DNA of 38,330 nt from an uncultured Spartobacteria bacterium (GCA_903928175.1 CAIYQA010000180.1:1-38330), one strand, 5' to 3'. Shown: positions 18,839 through 27,513, counted from the stretch's first letter. The notes: a model not told the origin generated them from the sequence alone. Made by a program: numbers and translations.

Positions 18839-20122
18839 ATGACCCGCGTCACCCAGCTCCCCAACGGCGTTCGCGTCGCGTCGGTCGAGATGCCGCACAT
18901 GAAAACCGTGAGCGTCGGCATCTGGACTGCCGTGGGCGGGCGGCACGAGCCCAAGTCGCTCTGCGGCATTTCCCATTTTCTGGAACACCTCATGTTCAAG
19001 GGCACGCAGCGTCGCACCGCGCTGAAAATCACCGAGGCGGTCGAGGGCTTGGGCGGTTACTTGAATGCCTTCACCACGGAGGACCATACCTGTTACTACG
19101 CCAAGGCAGCGGCGGCGCATCTGCCGGTGTTGTGTGATGTCTTGAGTGACATGGTGCTGCATTCCCAGTTCGCGCCTGCCGAGATTGAGCGCGAGCGGGA
19201 GGTGATCCGCGAGGAAATCCTCATGGTCCACGACAACCCGGGCCAATATATCGAGGAACTGCTTTCCGAAGCGCTCTGGCCCGACCACCCGCTGGGGCGT
19301 CCGCTCACGGGGACGGTCCGCTCGATTGCGCATCTCACGCGGGAGAAGTTTTTCGCTTTCAAGGAAAAGCATTATACCGGCGCGACCACTCTTGTCACCG
19401 TGGCCGGAGCTGCCGCGCACGAGCGCGTGCTCGAGCTGATGGGGCCGACGATGGGAGCGCTTCCCGCCGGGCGCGTGCCGAAGTTTGAGAAATCCAATCA
19501 CGATCTCGCGATCAAAGCGGGTGGCGTGCGGCGGCCCTGGATCAAAGCCATTGCGCAGGATATCGAACAGACGCACCTGGCGCTTGGGTTTCACGCCTTT
19601 GGAAGGCGCGATGAGCGACGGTACGCATTAAAATTACTGAGCGTGATCCTTGGCGAAAATATGAGTTCGCGCCTGTTCCAAAAATTACGCGAGCGCCACG
19701 GCATTTGCTATTCCGTGCAAAGCAGCGTCGTCTCGCTGGAGGACGCCGGAGCGCTGACGATTTTCGCCGGGCTCGAACCGGCCAAGCTCGAACGCGCGGT
19801 GCGTTTGACGATGCAGGAACTGGAGCGCATCGCCTCGGAAGCGCCCCGGCGCGCAGAATTGCGCAAGGCCCAGGATTACACCATCGGGCAGACCTTGATG
19901 GGCCTGGAGAGCACTTCCAATCAGATGACGTGGATCGGCGAATCGCTCCTGAGTTTTGGAAAGGTGATCGACCCGCATGAGGTGGAAGAGCGGTTGCTGG
20001 CCGTCACCCCGGAGGAGGTGCGCGCCGTTGCGGAATTCTGTCTGAAGCCCAAACGGCTCGGCGTGGCCGTGGCCGGGCCCACGCCGGACGCGGAGAAAAT
20101 TCAGGGGTGGTTGGCGAAATGA
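18839..20122 (+). CDS. M16 family zinc protease
   Basis: GISHFLEHLMFKGT (HxxEH); ATG 18839. Confidence 0.95.
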   Translation: MTRVTQLPNGVRVASVEMPHMKTVSVGIWTAVGGRHEPKSLCGISHFLEHLMFKGTQRRTALKITEAVEGLGGYLNAFTTEDHTCYYAKAAAAHLPVLCDVLSDMVLHSQFAPAEIEREREVIREEILMVHDNPGQYIEELLSEALWPDHPLGRPLTGTVRSIAHLTREKFFAFKEKHYTGATTLVTVAGAAAHERVLELMGPTMGALPAGRVPKFEKSNHDLAIKAGGVRRPWIKAIAQDIEQTHLALGFHAFGRRDERRYALKLLSVILGENMSSRLFQKLRERHGICYSVQSSVVSLEDAGALTIFAGLEPAKLERAVRLTMQELERIASEAPRRAELRKAQDYTIGQTLMGLESTSNQMTWIGESLLSFGKVIDPHEVEERLLAVTPEEVRAVAEFCLKPKRLGVAVAGPTPDAEKIQGWLAK

Positions 20123-20125
20123 ATG

Positions 20126-20171
20126 ATAGGACCTATAGGTCTTATGGGTCGTATAGGTCCTATGAGTTCTA
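20126..20171. repeat. 9-bp TAGGTCCTA array
   Basis: taggaccta/taggtctta/tgggtcgta/taggtccta/tgagttcta; ends are inverted complements ATAGGACCTATA (20126-20137)/TATAGGTCCTAT (20152-20163). Confidence 0.9.
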
Positions 20172-20908
20172 ATTCCAAACCCCAAAAACAGCGCCTCGAC
20201 CTCTTGCTCGTGGAGCGCGGGCTCTTTGAGAGCCGCGAGAAAGCCCAGCGCGCCATCATGGCCGGGCTCGTGAGGATTGGGGATGCTGTGGCCGACAAGC
20301 CGGGAACCAAGGTTGCTGACGATAGCGCGCTTTCCGTAAAACAGGAGTGCCGCTATGTGGGACGGGGGGGATTGAAAATGGAGGCGGCGCTGAAACACTT
20401 TGGCGTCGATCCCACCGGGCGCACCTGCCTCGACATCGGCGCTTCCACGGGCGGCTTCACCGATTGCCTCCTGCAACACGGCGCGGCCAAAGTCCATGCC
20501 ATCGACGTTGGCCACAGCCAGCTCGATTGGAAAATCCGCAGCGACCCGCGCGTGGTTGTCCGCGAAAAACTCAACGCCCGCCATCTTTCGCGCGAGGACA
20601 TCCCCGATCCTATTGACGTTTGCGTCATCGACGTCTCGTTCATCTCCCTCACGCTCATCCTGCCCGCCGCCTTCCCGCTGCTCGCCCCTGGAGGGGTGAT
20701 CCTCGCCTTGATCAAGCCGCAGTTCGAGTTGAGCAAGGAAGAGGTCGACAGCGGGCGTGGGGTCGTCCGCGATCCCGCCGCCCAGCAACGCGCCGTGGAG
20801 AAAATCGAGCGCTTCGTGCGTGAAACCGGCAAAATATGGGTCGGCGTGATCGAGTCGCCGATTCTCGGTGGCGAAGGCAATCGGGAATTTCTGGCATGTT
20901 TGCGGTAG
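20162..20908 (+). CDS. tlyA: TlyA-family S4/FtsJ rRNA methyltransferase
   Basis: S4 domain QRLDLLLVERGLFESREKAQRAIMAGLVRIG; YVGRGGLKMEAAL, CLDIGASTGGFTDCLLQHGA. Confidence 0.93.
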   Translation: MSSNSKPQKQRLDLLLVERGLFESREKAQRAIMAGLVRIGDAVADKPGTKVADDSALSVKQECRYVGRGGLKMEAALKHFGVDPTGRTCLDIGASTGGFTDCLLQHGAAKVHAIDVGHSQLDWKIRSDPRVVVREKLNARHLSREDIPDPIDVCVIDVSFISLTLILPAAFPLLAPGGVILALIKPQFELSKEEVDSGRGVVRDPAAQQRAVEKIERFVRETGKIWVGVIESPILGGEGNREFLACLR

Positions 20909-20937
20909 GACGTGCTACGATCCAAGGAGATAAAACG

Positions 20938-21050
20938 ATCAGGAACTCAGGAACTCAGGAACTCAGGAAATCAGGAAAATAAACTTGCTCTAAATCTTCG
21001 CAAATCTGTGGATTCTTCTGTCTTTTTGAATTCCTGAGTTCCTGATATTC
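20938..21050. repeat. Inverted pair of AGGAACTC octamer arrays upstream of nadK
   Basis: ATCAGGAACTCAGGA... (20938-20952 plus further octamers to 20980) and exact inverse TCCTGAGTTCCTGAT (21032-21046). Confidence 0.9.
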
Positions 21051-21057
21051 TTTGAAC

Positions 21058-21942
21058 ATGTCGTCTCCAAACAATGGTGCCCTGGGGCCGGTCGGCCTGG
21101 TAGCTCACTCCGGGAAGCCCCAAGCCGCCGAATTGCTCCGCTTGCTCGCCGGGGAATTACGCGCCTGCGATGCGGACGTTTTCCTGGAGACCGACAGCGC
21201 CCGGCTGATTGCGGAACCGGGTGGAATGTCCGTTGCCGAACTCGGCCAGCGCTGCACGATGCTCCTGGTTCTGGGCGGCGACGGCACCATTCTAAAAGTG
21301 GTTCACGAATTGGGCGAACATCTTTGCCCCATTTTTGGAATCAACCTCGGCTCGCTGGGGTTTCTCACGTGCGTCAGTTCCGCCAATTTCCGGCAAGCCA
21401 TCGATGCCATCTGCACGGGCAATTACGCCTTGAGTCGGCGGGCGTTGCTTGAAGTGACGCTGGAGCGCGAGGGGGTGGTCGCCGCGCGGCGCATCGGCCT
21501 GAACGAAGCGGTTGTCAGCCGCGGCGCGTTTTCGCGGCTGATCAAGCTCGACGCGTGGATCGACTCCGTAAATCTGACGCAATACAACGCCGATGGCCTC
21601 ATCATCGCCACGCCCACCGGGTCCACGGCCTACTCGCTTTCCGCGGGCGGCCCCGTGATTGCGCCGGATGCCGGAGTCTTCGTGGTGACGCCGGTGTGCC
21701 CCCACGTCCTCACCAATCGCAGCCTGGTCGTGGGAGACCGCTCGGAAATCGTGGTGCGCCCGGTGCACGGCCAGTCCGACGTGGTTCTGACCGTGGACGG
21801 CCACCAGCCGGTGCAAGTGCGCGAGGGCGACGCGATTCGCATCCGTAAAAGCACTCTGGAGCTTTCCCTGGCGGTGCTCCCGGAGTTGTCGTTTTGCGAA
21901 GTGCTGCGGGAAAAACTGAAATGGAGCGGCAGCGCAGTATGA
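21058..21942 (+). CDS. nadK: NAD kinase
   Basis: LGGDGTILKVVHE, GINLGSLGFLT, ATPTGSTAYSLSAGGPVI; ATG 21058 (track start is TTG 21052). Confidence 0.95.
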   Translation: MSSPNNGALGPVGLVAHSGKPQAAELLRLLAGELRACDADVFLETDSARLIAEPGGMSVAELGQRCTMLLVLGGDGTILKVVHELGEHLCPIFGINLGSLGFLTCVSSANFRQAIDAICTGNYALSRRALLEVTLEREGVVAARRIGLNEAVVSRGAFSRLIKLDAWIDSVNLTQYNADGLIIATPTGSTAYSLSAGGPVIAPDAGVFVVTPVCPHVLTNRSLVVGDRSEIVVRPVHGQSDVVLTVDGHQPVQVREGDAIRIRKSTLELSLAVLPELSFCEVLREKLKWSGSAV

Positions 21943-22400
21943 TCACCATCGGCGACATTCTTTCCCCGGGCCACATTGCGCTCGACCTCAACGCAGGGAC
22001 GCATGTGCAGGCTGTTGCAAAGGTTGCGGAGTTTTTGGAATCCGACGAGCGGGTGGACGACTGGGATCGCTTTTACTCGGGCCTCCTGGCGGGAAGCGCG
22101 TGCATGGCCAATGACCGCGGTTCGGCTCTTTGCATCGCCCACGTTCGGACCCAGGCCGTCAGCGCCATGATCATGGCTGCGGGCCGTTCACGGGAAGGGA
22201 TTCCGCTCGAAGGTGAACCCGCGCGGGTGCGCCTTGTTTTTGTGATCGGAGTCCCCGTGGCACTCGCGTCGGATTACCTGCGGATTATCGGGGCCCTGGC
22301 CCGGATTTTCCGCACCGAACGAGGCGAAGCCGCTTTATTGGAGGCGAAAACGAGCGCGGAATTTTTCAAAACGCTCTGTGCGCTCGAAATGGAGATGTAG
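21939..22400 (+). CDS. PTS EIIA (PtsN/fructose-type) domain protein
   Basis: MITIGDILSPGHIALDLNAGTHVQAVAKVAEFL...; conserved His context SALCIAHVRT; ATGA overlap with nadK. Confidence 0.83.
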   Translation: MITIGDILSPGHIALDLNAGTHVQAVAKVAEFLESDERVDDWDRFYSGLLAGSACMANDRGSALCIAHVRTQAVSAMIMAAGRSREGIPLEGEPARVRLVFVIGVPVALASDYLRIIGALARIFRTERGEAALLEAKTSAEFFKTLCALEMEM

Positions 22401-22418
22401 CCCGGCGGGCTCAACGCT

Positions 22419-23858
22419 TCAGTGGGAAATTGTCACGAGGGTGCCGATATCGACTTCCCGGAAGAGGCGCTGCGCGGAACCGAACGGCAGCCGGATGCAA
22501 CCATGCGAATCCGGGTAGCCGGGCAGGACTCCCGCGTGCATTCCGAAATCGCGGCAACTCATCCGCAAAAAATAGGGCATGTAAGCGGGATAAAGCGTGG
22601 AGCGGTGCATCCGGTCTTTGTCGGTGACGACAAACTGCCCGGTGGGGGTCGGAAATCCCGGTCTTCCGGTGGAGACGGGCGTGACGAGCGCGACCTTGTC
22701 ATCCTTGTACAGCACGGCTTGTTGCCGGCCGATTGAGATGTTGATGCGCATCCGCTGATCCTCCGGGCGCGGACTTTTCCCCAGCAAAACCTGGAGCATT
22801 TCGGGCGATGCGTCCCGGCGCGCAGCCAAATCAATGGCGGTCATTTTATAGCGCTTGGTGGAGGCGCTTCGTTTCGCGCCGTATTGCAGCAGGGCTTGGA
22901 CACATTCGATGCGTCCTGTCGCCGCCGCCAGCATCAACGGAGTCATGCCGGATTCCGTCTCCAAATATTCCCGGGTGCTGCGGTCGCCGATCAAGCGCGA
23001 AAAAGATTTGTCCACCGGACTGTTGAGCGGGGTATTCGGGTTGGCTCCGCATTCCAGCAGGAGGGTGAGCAGGGGGTAATTTCCCCAAGCGACGGCATAG
23101 CCGAGGAGCGGTTGCCGCGTGGTTTCCAAGGTGGGCGGGCTTTGGTGATTGACGATCAGCGCGCGAATGAACGGCTTGTTTCCCAGCAGTAAAGCGGTGA
23201 AGAGCGCCTCACGCGCCTGGGGACTCCATTGCGCCGGGTGCTCCGTGCGCAGGATCGGTTCGATCACGTCCAGCTCGCCTGTGTCCAGCGCGTGCAGCAG
23301 CGGTGTCGCGCCGTCACAACAAGGGCAGTCCACCTCCGCTCCATGGGCAATCAACCATTCCACTGTGGGACCCGATTGCGCCAAGATCGCATAATCGAGC
23401 GCCGTGTGTGCGAGCGGATCCCTTTGATTGACATCCGCCCCCTCGCAAATGAGCCGTTCCATTTCCGCCAGATCCGCTTCCTGCGCTGCCCGCATCAAAG
23501 GAGTCACGCCATCTGCATCAGGTGCATTGGGGTCCAGCGGTGGCTCGACGATTTGCACTTGGAGCGACCCTGTTTGCTGCTTTAGCGGAGGGAGCGGCAA
23601 TCGAATCTCGTTGCGATTCGGGACGGGGGTGGGACTGGCTTGCGGCTGGAGCGGCGCGATTTCAGGTTTTGCGGGGAGATTGGGGGAATGCTCAAGGACC
23701 GGAGGCGGTCGCAGGGCGTGCTGCGCCCCGGCTTCGCGCTGCGAGTCGGGCATCTCTAATCCCAGCCAGTGCACCAGCCCATTTGTCAGGAGCGCCAAGA
23801 GGCAACCGATGACACCGCCGACAACCCACGCCGCCAACCTCGTTCCAGATATCCCCAC
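22419..23858 (-). CDS. TM-anchored ankyrin-repeat plus L,D-transpeptidase (YkuD) fusion
   Basis: N-terminal TM; ankyrin repeats (GVTPLMRAAQEADLAEMERLICEGADVNQRD); C-terminal MHAGVLPGYPDSHGCIRLP catalytic motif. Confidence 0.9.
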   Translation of the reverse strand: MGISGTRLAAWVVGGVIGCLLALLTNGLVHWLGLEMPDSQREAGAQHALRPPPVLEHSPNLPAKPEIAPLQPQASPTPVPNRNEIRLPLPPLKQQTGSLQVQIVEPPLDPNAPDADGVTPLMRAAQEADLAEMERLICEGADVNQRDPLAHTALDYAILAQSGPTVEWLIAHGAEVDCPCCDGATPLLHALDTGELDVIEPILRTEHPAQWSPQAREALFTALLLGNKPFIRALIVNHQSPPTLETTRQPLLGYAVAWGNYPLLTLLLECGANPNTPLNSPVDKSFSRLIGDRSTREYLETESGMTPLMLAAATGRIECVQALLQYGAKRSASTKRYKMTAIDLAARRDASPEMLQVLLGKSPRPEDQRMRINISIGRQQAVLYKDDKVALVTPVSTGRPGFPTPTGQFVVTDKDRMHRSTLYPAYMPYFLRMSCRDFGMHAGVLPGYPDSHGCIRLPFGSAQRLFREVDIGTLVTISH

Positions 23859-23905
23859 GCCGAGGTTTCGGGCAAGGTCAAAGAAATGGATTGGTTGGCC
23901 ATTTT

Positions 23906-23940
23906 GAAACGGGTGGATCGTGCGCTCCGCGGGGGATTTT
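23906..23940. repeat. Partial copy of GGTGGATCG terminal-repeat element
   Basis: gaaacgggtggatcgtgcgctccgcgggggatttt matches the terminus of the element at 24144-24251. Confidence 0.75.
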
Positions 23941-23947
23941 TTGTGAT

Positions 23948-24136
23948 CTCGTTCCCAAGCTCCAGCTTGGGAATGTGTTTGTCTGCGAGGCTCCAGCCTC
24001 GAAAGCGTGGCGAGAGGTGGAATTGAGGAGTTTCACTCCCGCTCCGTTTTCATGTGTGAAGCGGTTGTGCTTCCACGGTTTGCGAAGCTGGAGCTTCGAA
24101 GACACTGGCATTACCAAGCTGGAGCTTGGTAACGAG
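23948..24136. repeat. CTCGTT four-hairpin element, full copy A
   Basis: Hairpins 23952-23973, 23987-24000, 24084-24097, 24111-24132; outer ends CTCGTTCCCAAGCT / AGCTTGGTAACGAG. Confidence 0.88.
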
Positions 24137-24143
24137 GGGAAAC

Positions 24144-24251
24144 GGGTGGATCGGCCGCTCCGCGGGCGATTTTCCAACGCACATCGAGCGCAGCGAGCCG
24201 ATTTTTTGCGACGCCCACCCCCGGAATCGCGCGCGGAGCGCACGATCCACC
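24144..24251. repeat. 108-bp MITE-like element with about 26-bp terminal inverted repeats
   Basis: GGTGGATCGGCCGCTCCGCGGGCGAT (left) vs reverse complement of the right end GGTGGATCGTGCGCTCCGCGCGCGAT, 23/26. Confidence 0.8.
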
Positions 24252-24262
24252 TTCTCTGCCGC

Positions 24263-25840
24263 TCACTTCCCGCATTCGCACAGGATGCGGAAACCGACAT
24301 CGCTGGCCGAGTAAGCCGGGGCGTTGTTTGCGCGATTGCTGGTGCGAAGGCTGGCGATTCGCGATTTCCAGCTTCCCCCGCGGTAAATCTGCTTGAGCCC
24401 CTCCAAGGGTCCGCGCGGGTTGCTCCGCTCCCGGCCGTTATAGGGGGTGAGGCAGTCCAGGCACCATTCCCAGACATTCCCGGCCATGTCTTCCATGCCA
24501 AATGGGCTGGCACCGCGAGGAAAACTCCCCACGGGCGAAGTCGCGGAAAACCCGCAGTTGATGGTGCGCTCCGACCACGGGAGATTCTTGTTGGCATCGG
24601 CGAAGTTCGCCAGATCGTCGGCATCCAACCGGTTGCCCCATGGGAATTTGCGCCCATCGGAGCCGCGCGCCGCGTATTCCCACTCGGCTTCGGTGGGGAG
24701 CCGGTATTTGCGTTTTTCGCGCTGAGCCAGCCAGGCGCAGAACCGGGTGGCTTCGGTATGCGAAACATAGACGACCGGGTGGTTGTCGCCCGCGCCGGGG
24801 GCGCGCCTGGCCCGGTGTGCCGGGTCGAACAGTTCATACTGAATATTGGTTACCGGCCAGCGGGAGAGGTAAAAAAGCGAAATACGGGTTCGGGTGGGAG
24901 GGCGCTCATTGGGAGCGGCTTCGGGATCGGTGCTGCCCATCTGGAACACGCCCGAGGGAACCAGCAGCATCGTGATTCCGGTGGTGCTGATGAAATTCGG
25001 AAACGCCTTTTTCTCCTCCGCCCGCTGCAAGGGGGAGGGGGGCGGCTCGTCGGCAATGCGAACGGTTTTCCTTTCCAAAAGCCGGGTGACGGGCTTGGGG
25101 GGCAGGCTCGCATTCACCTTTTCTTCGAGGTATTCGTCAATAATATCCTCGGCATCGCCGCCGCTGAGGCCGAGGGTTTCGCCCATGTTGCAAAAAGCGT
25201 CCCGCTGTTCGTCGGTGATTTCATCCAACACGGAGAGTCGCAACATGCGCAGGAACTCCTTGCGGGCGTCGGAGGCAGCGGGGGGAGGGACGCCGGGAAC
25301 CGCTGCGGGCGAGGCGGACGGCTCTTCCGGTCCGTTTTTGCGACCGCTCCGCTTCAGCCCTCCCCGTGCAAGCTCCGCTTCCACCAGGGCAATCATCTCC
25401 TCGGGTTTGAGGCCAAGGTTTGAGCCGGCGAAATAGAGGTTTTCCTCCTCATTCGGGTCCAGTTCGCCGCTCGTGAGGACGAAGGAGAGGAACTTGTGAA
25501 ATTCCGCCACGGTCGCTGTTTTTTGAGCCGCGAGAATTTGGGTGTCGATTTGCGAACGGCTTTCCGGGTCGAGGAGCAGAGTCCGGGCTTCGGCCAGCTT
25601 GGCCGGAGCTTCATCCATGCCTGAGCGAAGAAGCTGGGCGAGGGGATTGCTCGGCTGGTTTTTGAGGGGCAGCTTCTTTTGCCACCACATGAGAAGCTGG
25701 CGGCAATTGGATTCGATCTGGGCTGCCGTCGGGTTTTCGGCGAACTCCAAACCGAGCCGCTCGTAGGGATTGGGCGAGGCGTACAGCTTCCAGCCGTCCC
25801 ATCGCATTGGATTATCGGAGAGGGGATTGGGCAGCGCCAT
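24263..25840 (-). CDS. J-domain-like N-terminus plus formylglycine-generating-enzyme-fold (SUMF1/FGE) C-terminus
   Basis: NPYERLGLEFAENPTAAQIE... (J-like, no HPD); C-terminal MLLVPSGVFQMGS, YRLPTEAEWEYAARG, GNVWEW, YRGGSWKSRIASLRTSNR. Confidence 0.85.
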   Translation of the reverse strand: MALPNPLSDNPMRWDGWKLYASPNPYERLGLEFAENPTAAQIESNCRQLLMWWQKKLPLKNQPSNPLAQLLRSGMDEAPAKLAEARTLLLDPESRSQIDTQILAAQKTATVAEFHKFLSFVLTSGELDPNEEENLYFAGSNLGLKPEEMIALVEAELARGGLKRSGRKNGPEEPSASPAAVPGVPPPAASDARKEFLRMLRLSVLDEITDEQRDAFCNMGETLGLSGGDAEDIIDEYLEEKVNASLPPKPVTRLLERKTVRIADEPPPSPLQRAEEKKAFPNFISTTGITMLLVPSGVFQMGSTDPEAAPNERPPTRTRISLFYLSRWPVTNIQYELFDPAHRARRAPGAGDNHPVVYVSHTEATRFCAWLAQREKRKYRLPTEAEWEYAARGSDGRKFPWGNRLDADDLANFADANKNLPWSERTINCGFSATSPVGSFPRGASPFGMEDMAGNVWEWCLDCLTPYNGRERSNPRGPLEGLKQIYRGGSWKSRIASLRTSNRANNAPAYSASDVGFRILCECGK

Positions 25841-25893
25841 GGCGGAGGGTAAGTTTCGACTTATGGATTACAACTCCCCCTTCAAAAGGCAAC

Positions 25894-27486
25894 TCACTCC
25901 ACGCAGATCCGCATCAGGTCGGCGGTGGCGGTTTCCATTTCGGTTTCGTTGAGGCCGAGATTGCGGGAGATTTTTACGACGCTTTGTTTGCCAAAAGCGT
26001 CCACGCGAACTTCCAACACCTGGTTTTCATCGTAGCGATAGGTGAGTTCCACCGGGGAGCCTTTCGGCAGGAACGGCGGCAATTCCACATTGCAGAGGCC
26101 CAGCGGGGTGCATTCCGCCGGAACGGTGCTTTCCCCTTCCACCACGCGCACGAGGACGTTTTTCATGTTCGCCTTGGCGGTGCCGAACGAGTTCTTGACC
26201 TCGGCCGGGATGGGCGTCGATTTTTTCAACATCGGGAAAACGTATTCCTCCACTTGCTGGTCATCCCAGAGCACGACCCCGAGGGTGTGGGTGGTGATGT
26301 TGGTGACTTTGACGAGCGTGCCTTCGGCACTGGAGAGTTTGCCCCGGGTTTGAGCGGAGATGTTGCGCTCTCCGCTGTCATCCTCGCGCTCGAGCAGGAC
26401 GAGGGTGGCCTGGAGGGCCGCCCCCATGGCCACGGCTTCATCCGGGCTGATGTCCTCGGCGATGGGGCGCCCGCTCATTTTGCGGATCATCTCGCGCACC
26501 GAGGGCATGCGGGTCATGCCGCCCGTCAGCAAAACGCGGTCGATGTGATTCCACTCGAGTCCGGCTTCCGCCATGGCGATTTCGCAGATGGATTTTGCTT
26601 TTTCCAGCAGATGGCGGCAGCGGTGCTCGAATTCTTCGCGCGTGAGTTCGAGCTTGAGGCTGTGCCCTGCGTAGCTGTGGACCACCGTGGCGCTGTTGCG
26701 GCTGGAGAGCTGAATTTTGGCGGTCAGCGCCCGGTTGTAGAGGTCCTGGTAACTGTGCAGGTCGAGCAGCGGATTTTCGTTGAACTGCCGATCAAATTCC
26801 TCGCTCACCCAGTTGACAATCACATCGTCCCAATCCTTGCCACCCAGGCGGTGGTCGCCGTTGCTCCCGAGCATCTGGATATGGTGCTCGGCGATTTTCA
26901 TGATCGTCACGTCGAAGGTTCCCCCGCCCAAATCGAAGACGAAGACGGTCTCGTTGCCGCTGTGCTGGTCGATCCCGTAGGCGAGCGCGGCGGCGGTCGG
27001 CTCGTTGAGGATTTGCAGCACCTCGAACCCGGCGAGCTGACCGGCGTGCATGGTGGCGGAGCGTTCCACGTCACTGAAATAGGCGGGAACCGTGATGACC
27101 GCGTCGGTGATCGGCGCGCCGAGAAATTTTTCCCCGTCCTGTTTGAGCTTGCGCAGGATCAATGCCGAGAGCTCTTCCGCCGACCAGAATTTGCCTCCAA
27201 ATTCGCGGCTGAACTCGGCTTTGCTTTTGCCCATCTCGCGCTTGACGAAATCGACAATTTTTTCCGGCTCGGCCACGGCATTCTGTTTGGCGGCGGAGCC
27301 GACCACGGCGGTGCTTCCGTCGAAGAGGATCACCGAGGGGGTGATCCGTTCGCTTTCGGCATTGGGGATGATCTGCGTGCGTCCGTTTTCGTCCACATGG
27401 CAGAGGGCCGAAAAAGTCGTGCCTAAATCGATCCCGACCGCTTTGCGCTTGGCGTTGCCTGGTGTTTGGGAGGAGGGCTTAGTCAT
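25894..27486 (-). CDS. Hsp70 (DnaK-like) chaperone, short form
   Basis: VGIDLGTTFSALCHVDENG, NEPTAAALAYG, VFDLGGGTFDV, VLLTGGMTRMPSVRE; 530 aa, little left for a lid after SBD-beta. Confidence 0.95.
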   Translation of the reverse strand: MTKPSSQTPGNAKRKAVGIDLGTTFSALCHVDENGRTQIIPNAESERITPSVILFDGSTAVVGSAAKQNAVAEPEKIVDFVKREMGKSKAEFSREFGGKFWSAEELSALILRKLKQDGEKFLGAPITDAVITVPAYFSDVERSATMHAGQLAGFEVLQILNEPTAAALAYGIDQHSGNETVFVFDLGGGTFDVTIMKIAEHHIQMLGSNGDHRLGGKDWDDVIVNWVSEEFDRQFNENPLLDLHSYQDLYNRALTAKIQLSSRNSATVVHSYAGHSLKLELTREEFEHRCRHLLEKAKSICEIAMAEAGLEWNHIDRVLLTGGMTRMPSVREMIRKMSGRPIAEDISPDEAVAMGAALQATLVLLEREDDSGERNISAQTRGKLSSAEGTLVKVTNITTHTLGVVLWDDQQVEEYVFPMLKKSTPIPAEVKNSFGTAKANMKNVLVRVVEGESTVPAECTPLGLCNVELPPFLPKGSPVELTYRYDENQVLEVRVDAFGKQSVVKISRNLGLNETEMETATADLMRICVE

Positions 27487-27513
27487 CGGAGGGGGAGTAT
27501 GGGTTGCGGAAAA

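Noticed and set aside
20938-20980. CRISPR-like direct repeats
   Set aside because: 8-bp units without spacers and no cas genes; not a CRISPR array.
23891-25423. 510-aa plus-strand ORF
   Set aside because: Starts in repeats and runs antisense to the J/FGE gene.
25807-27426. 539-aa plus-strand ORF
   Set aside because: Antisense to the clear Hsp70 gene.
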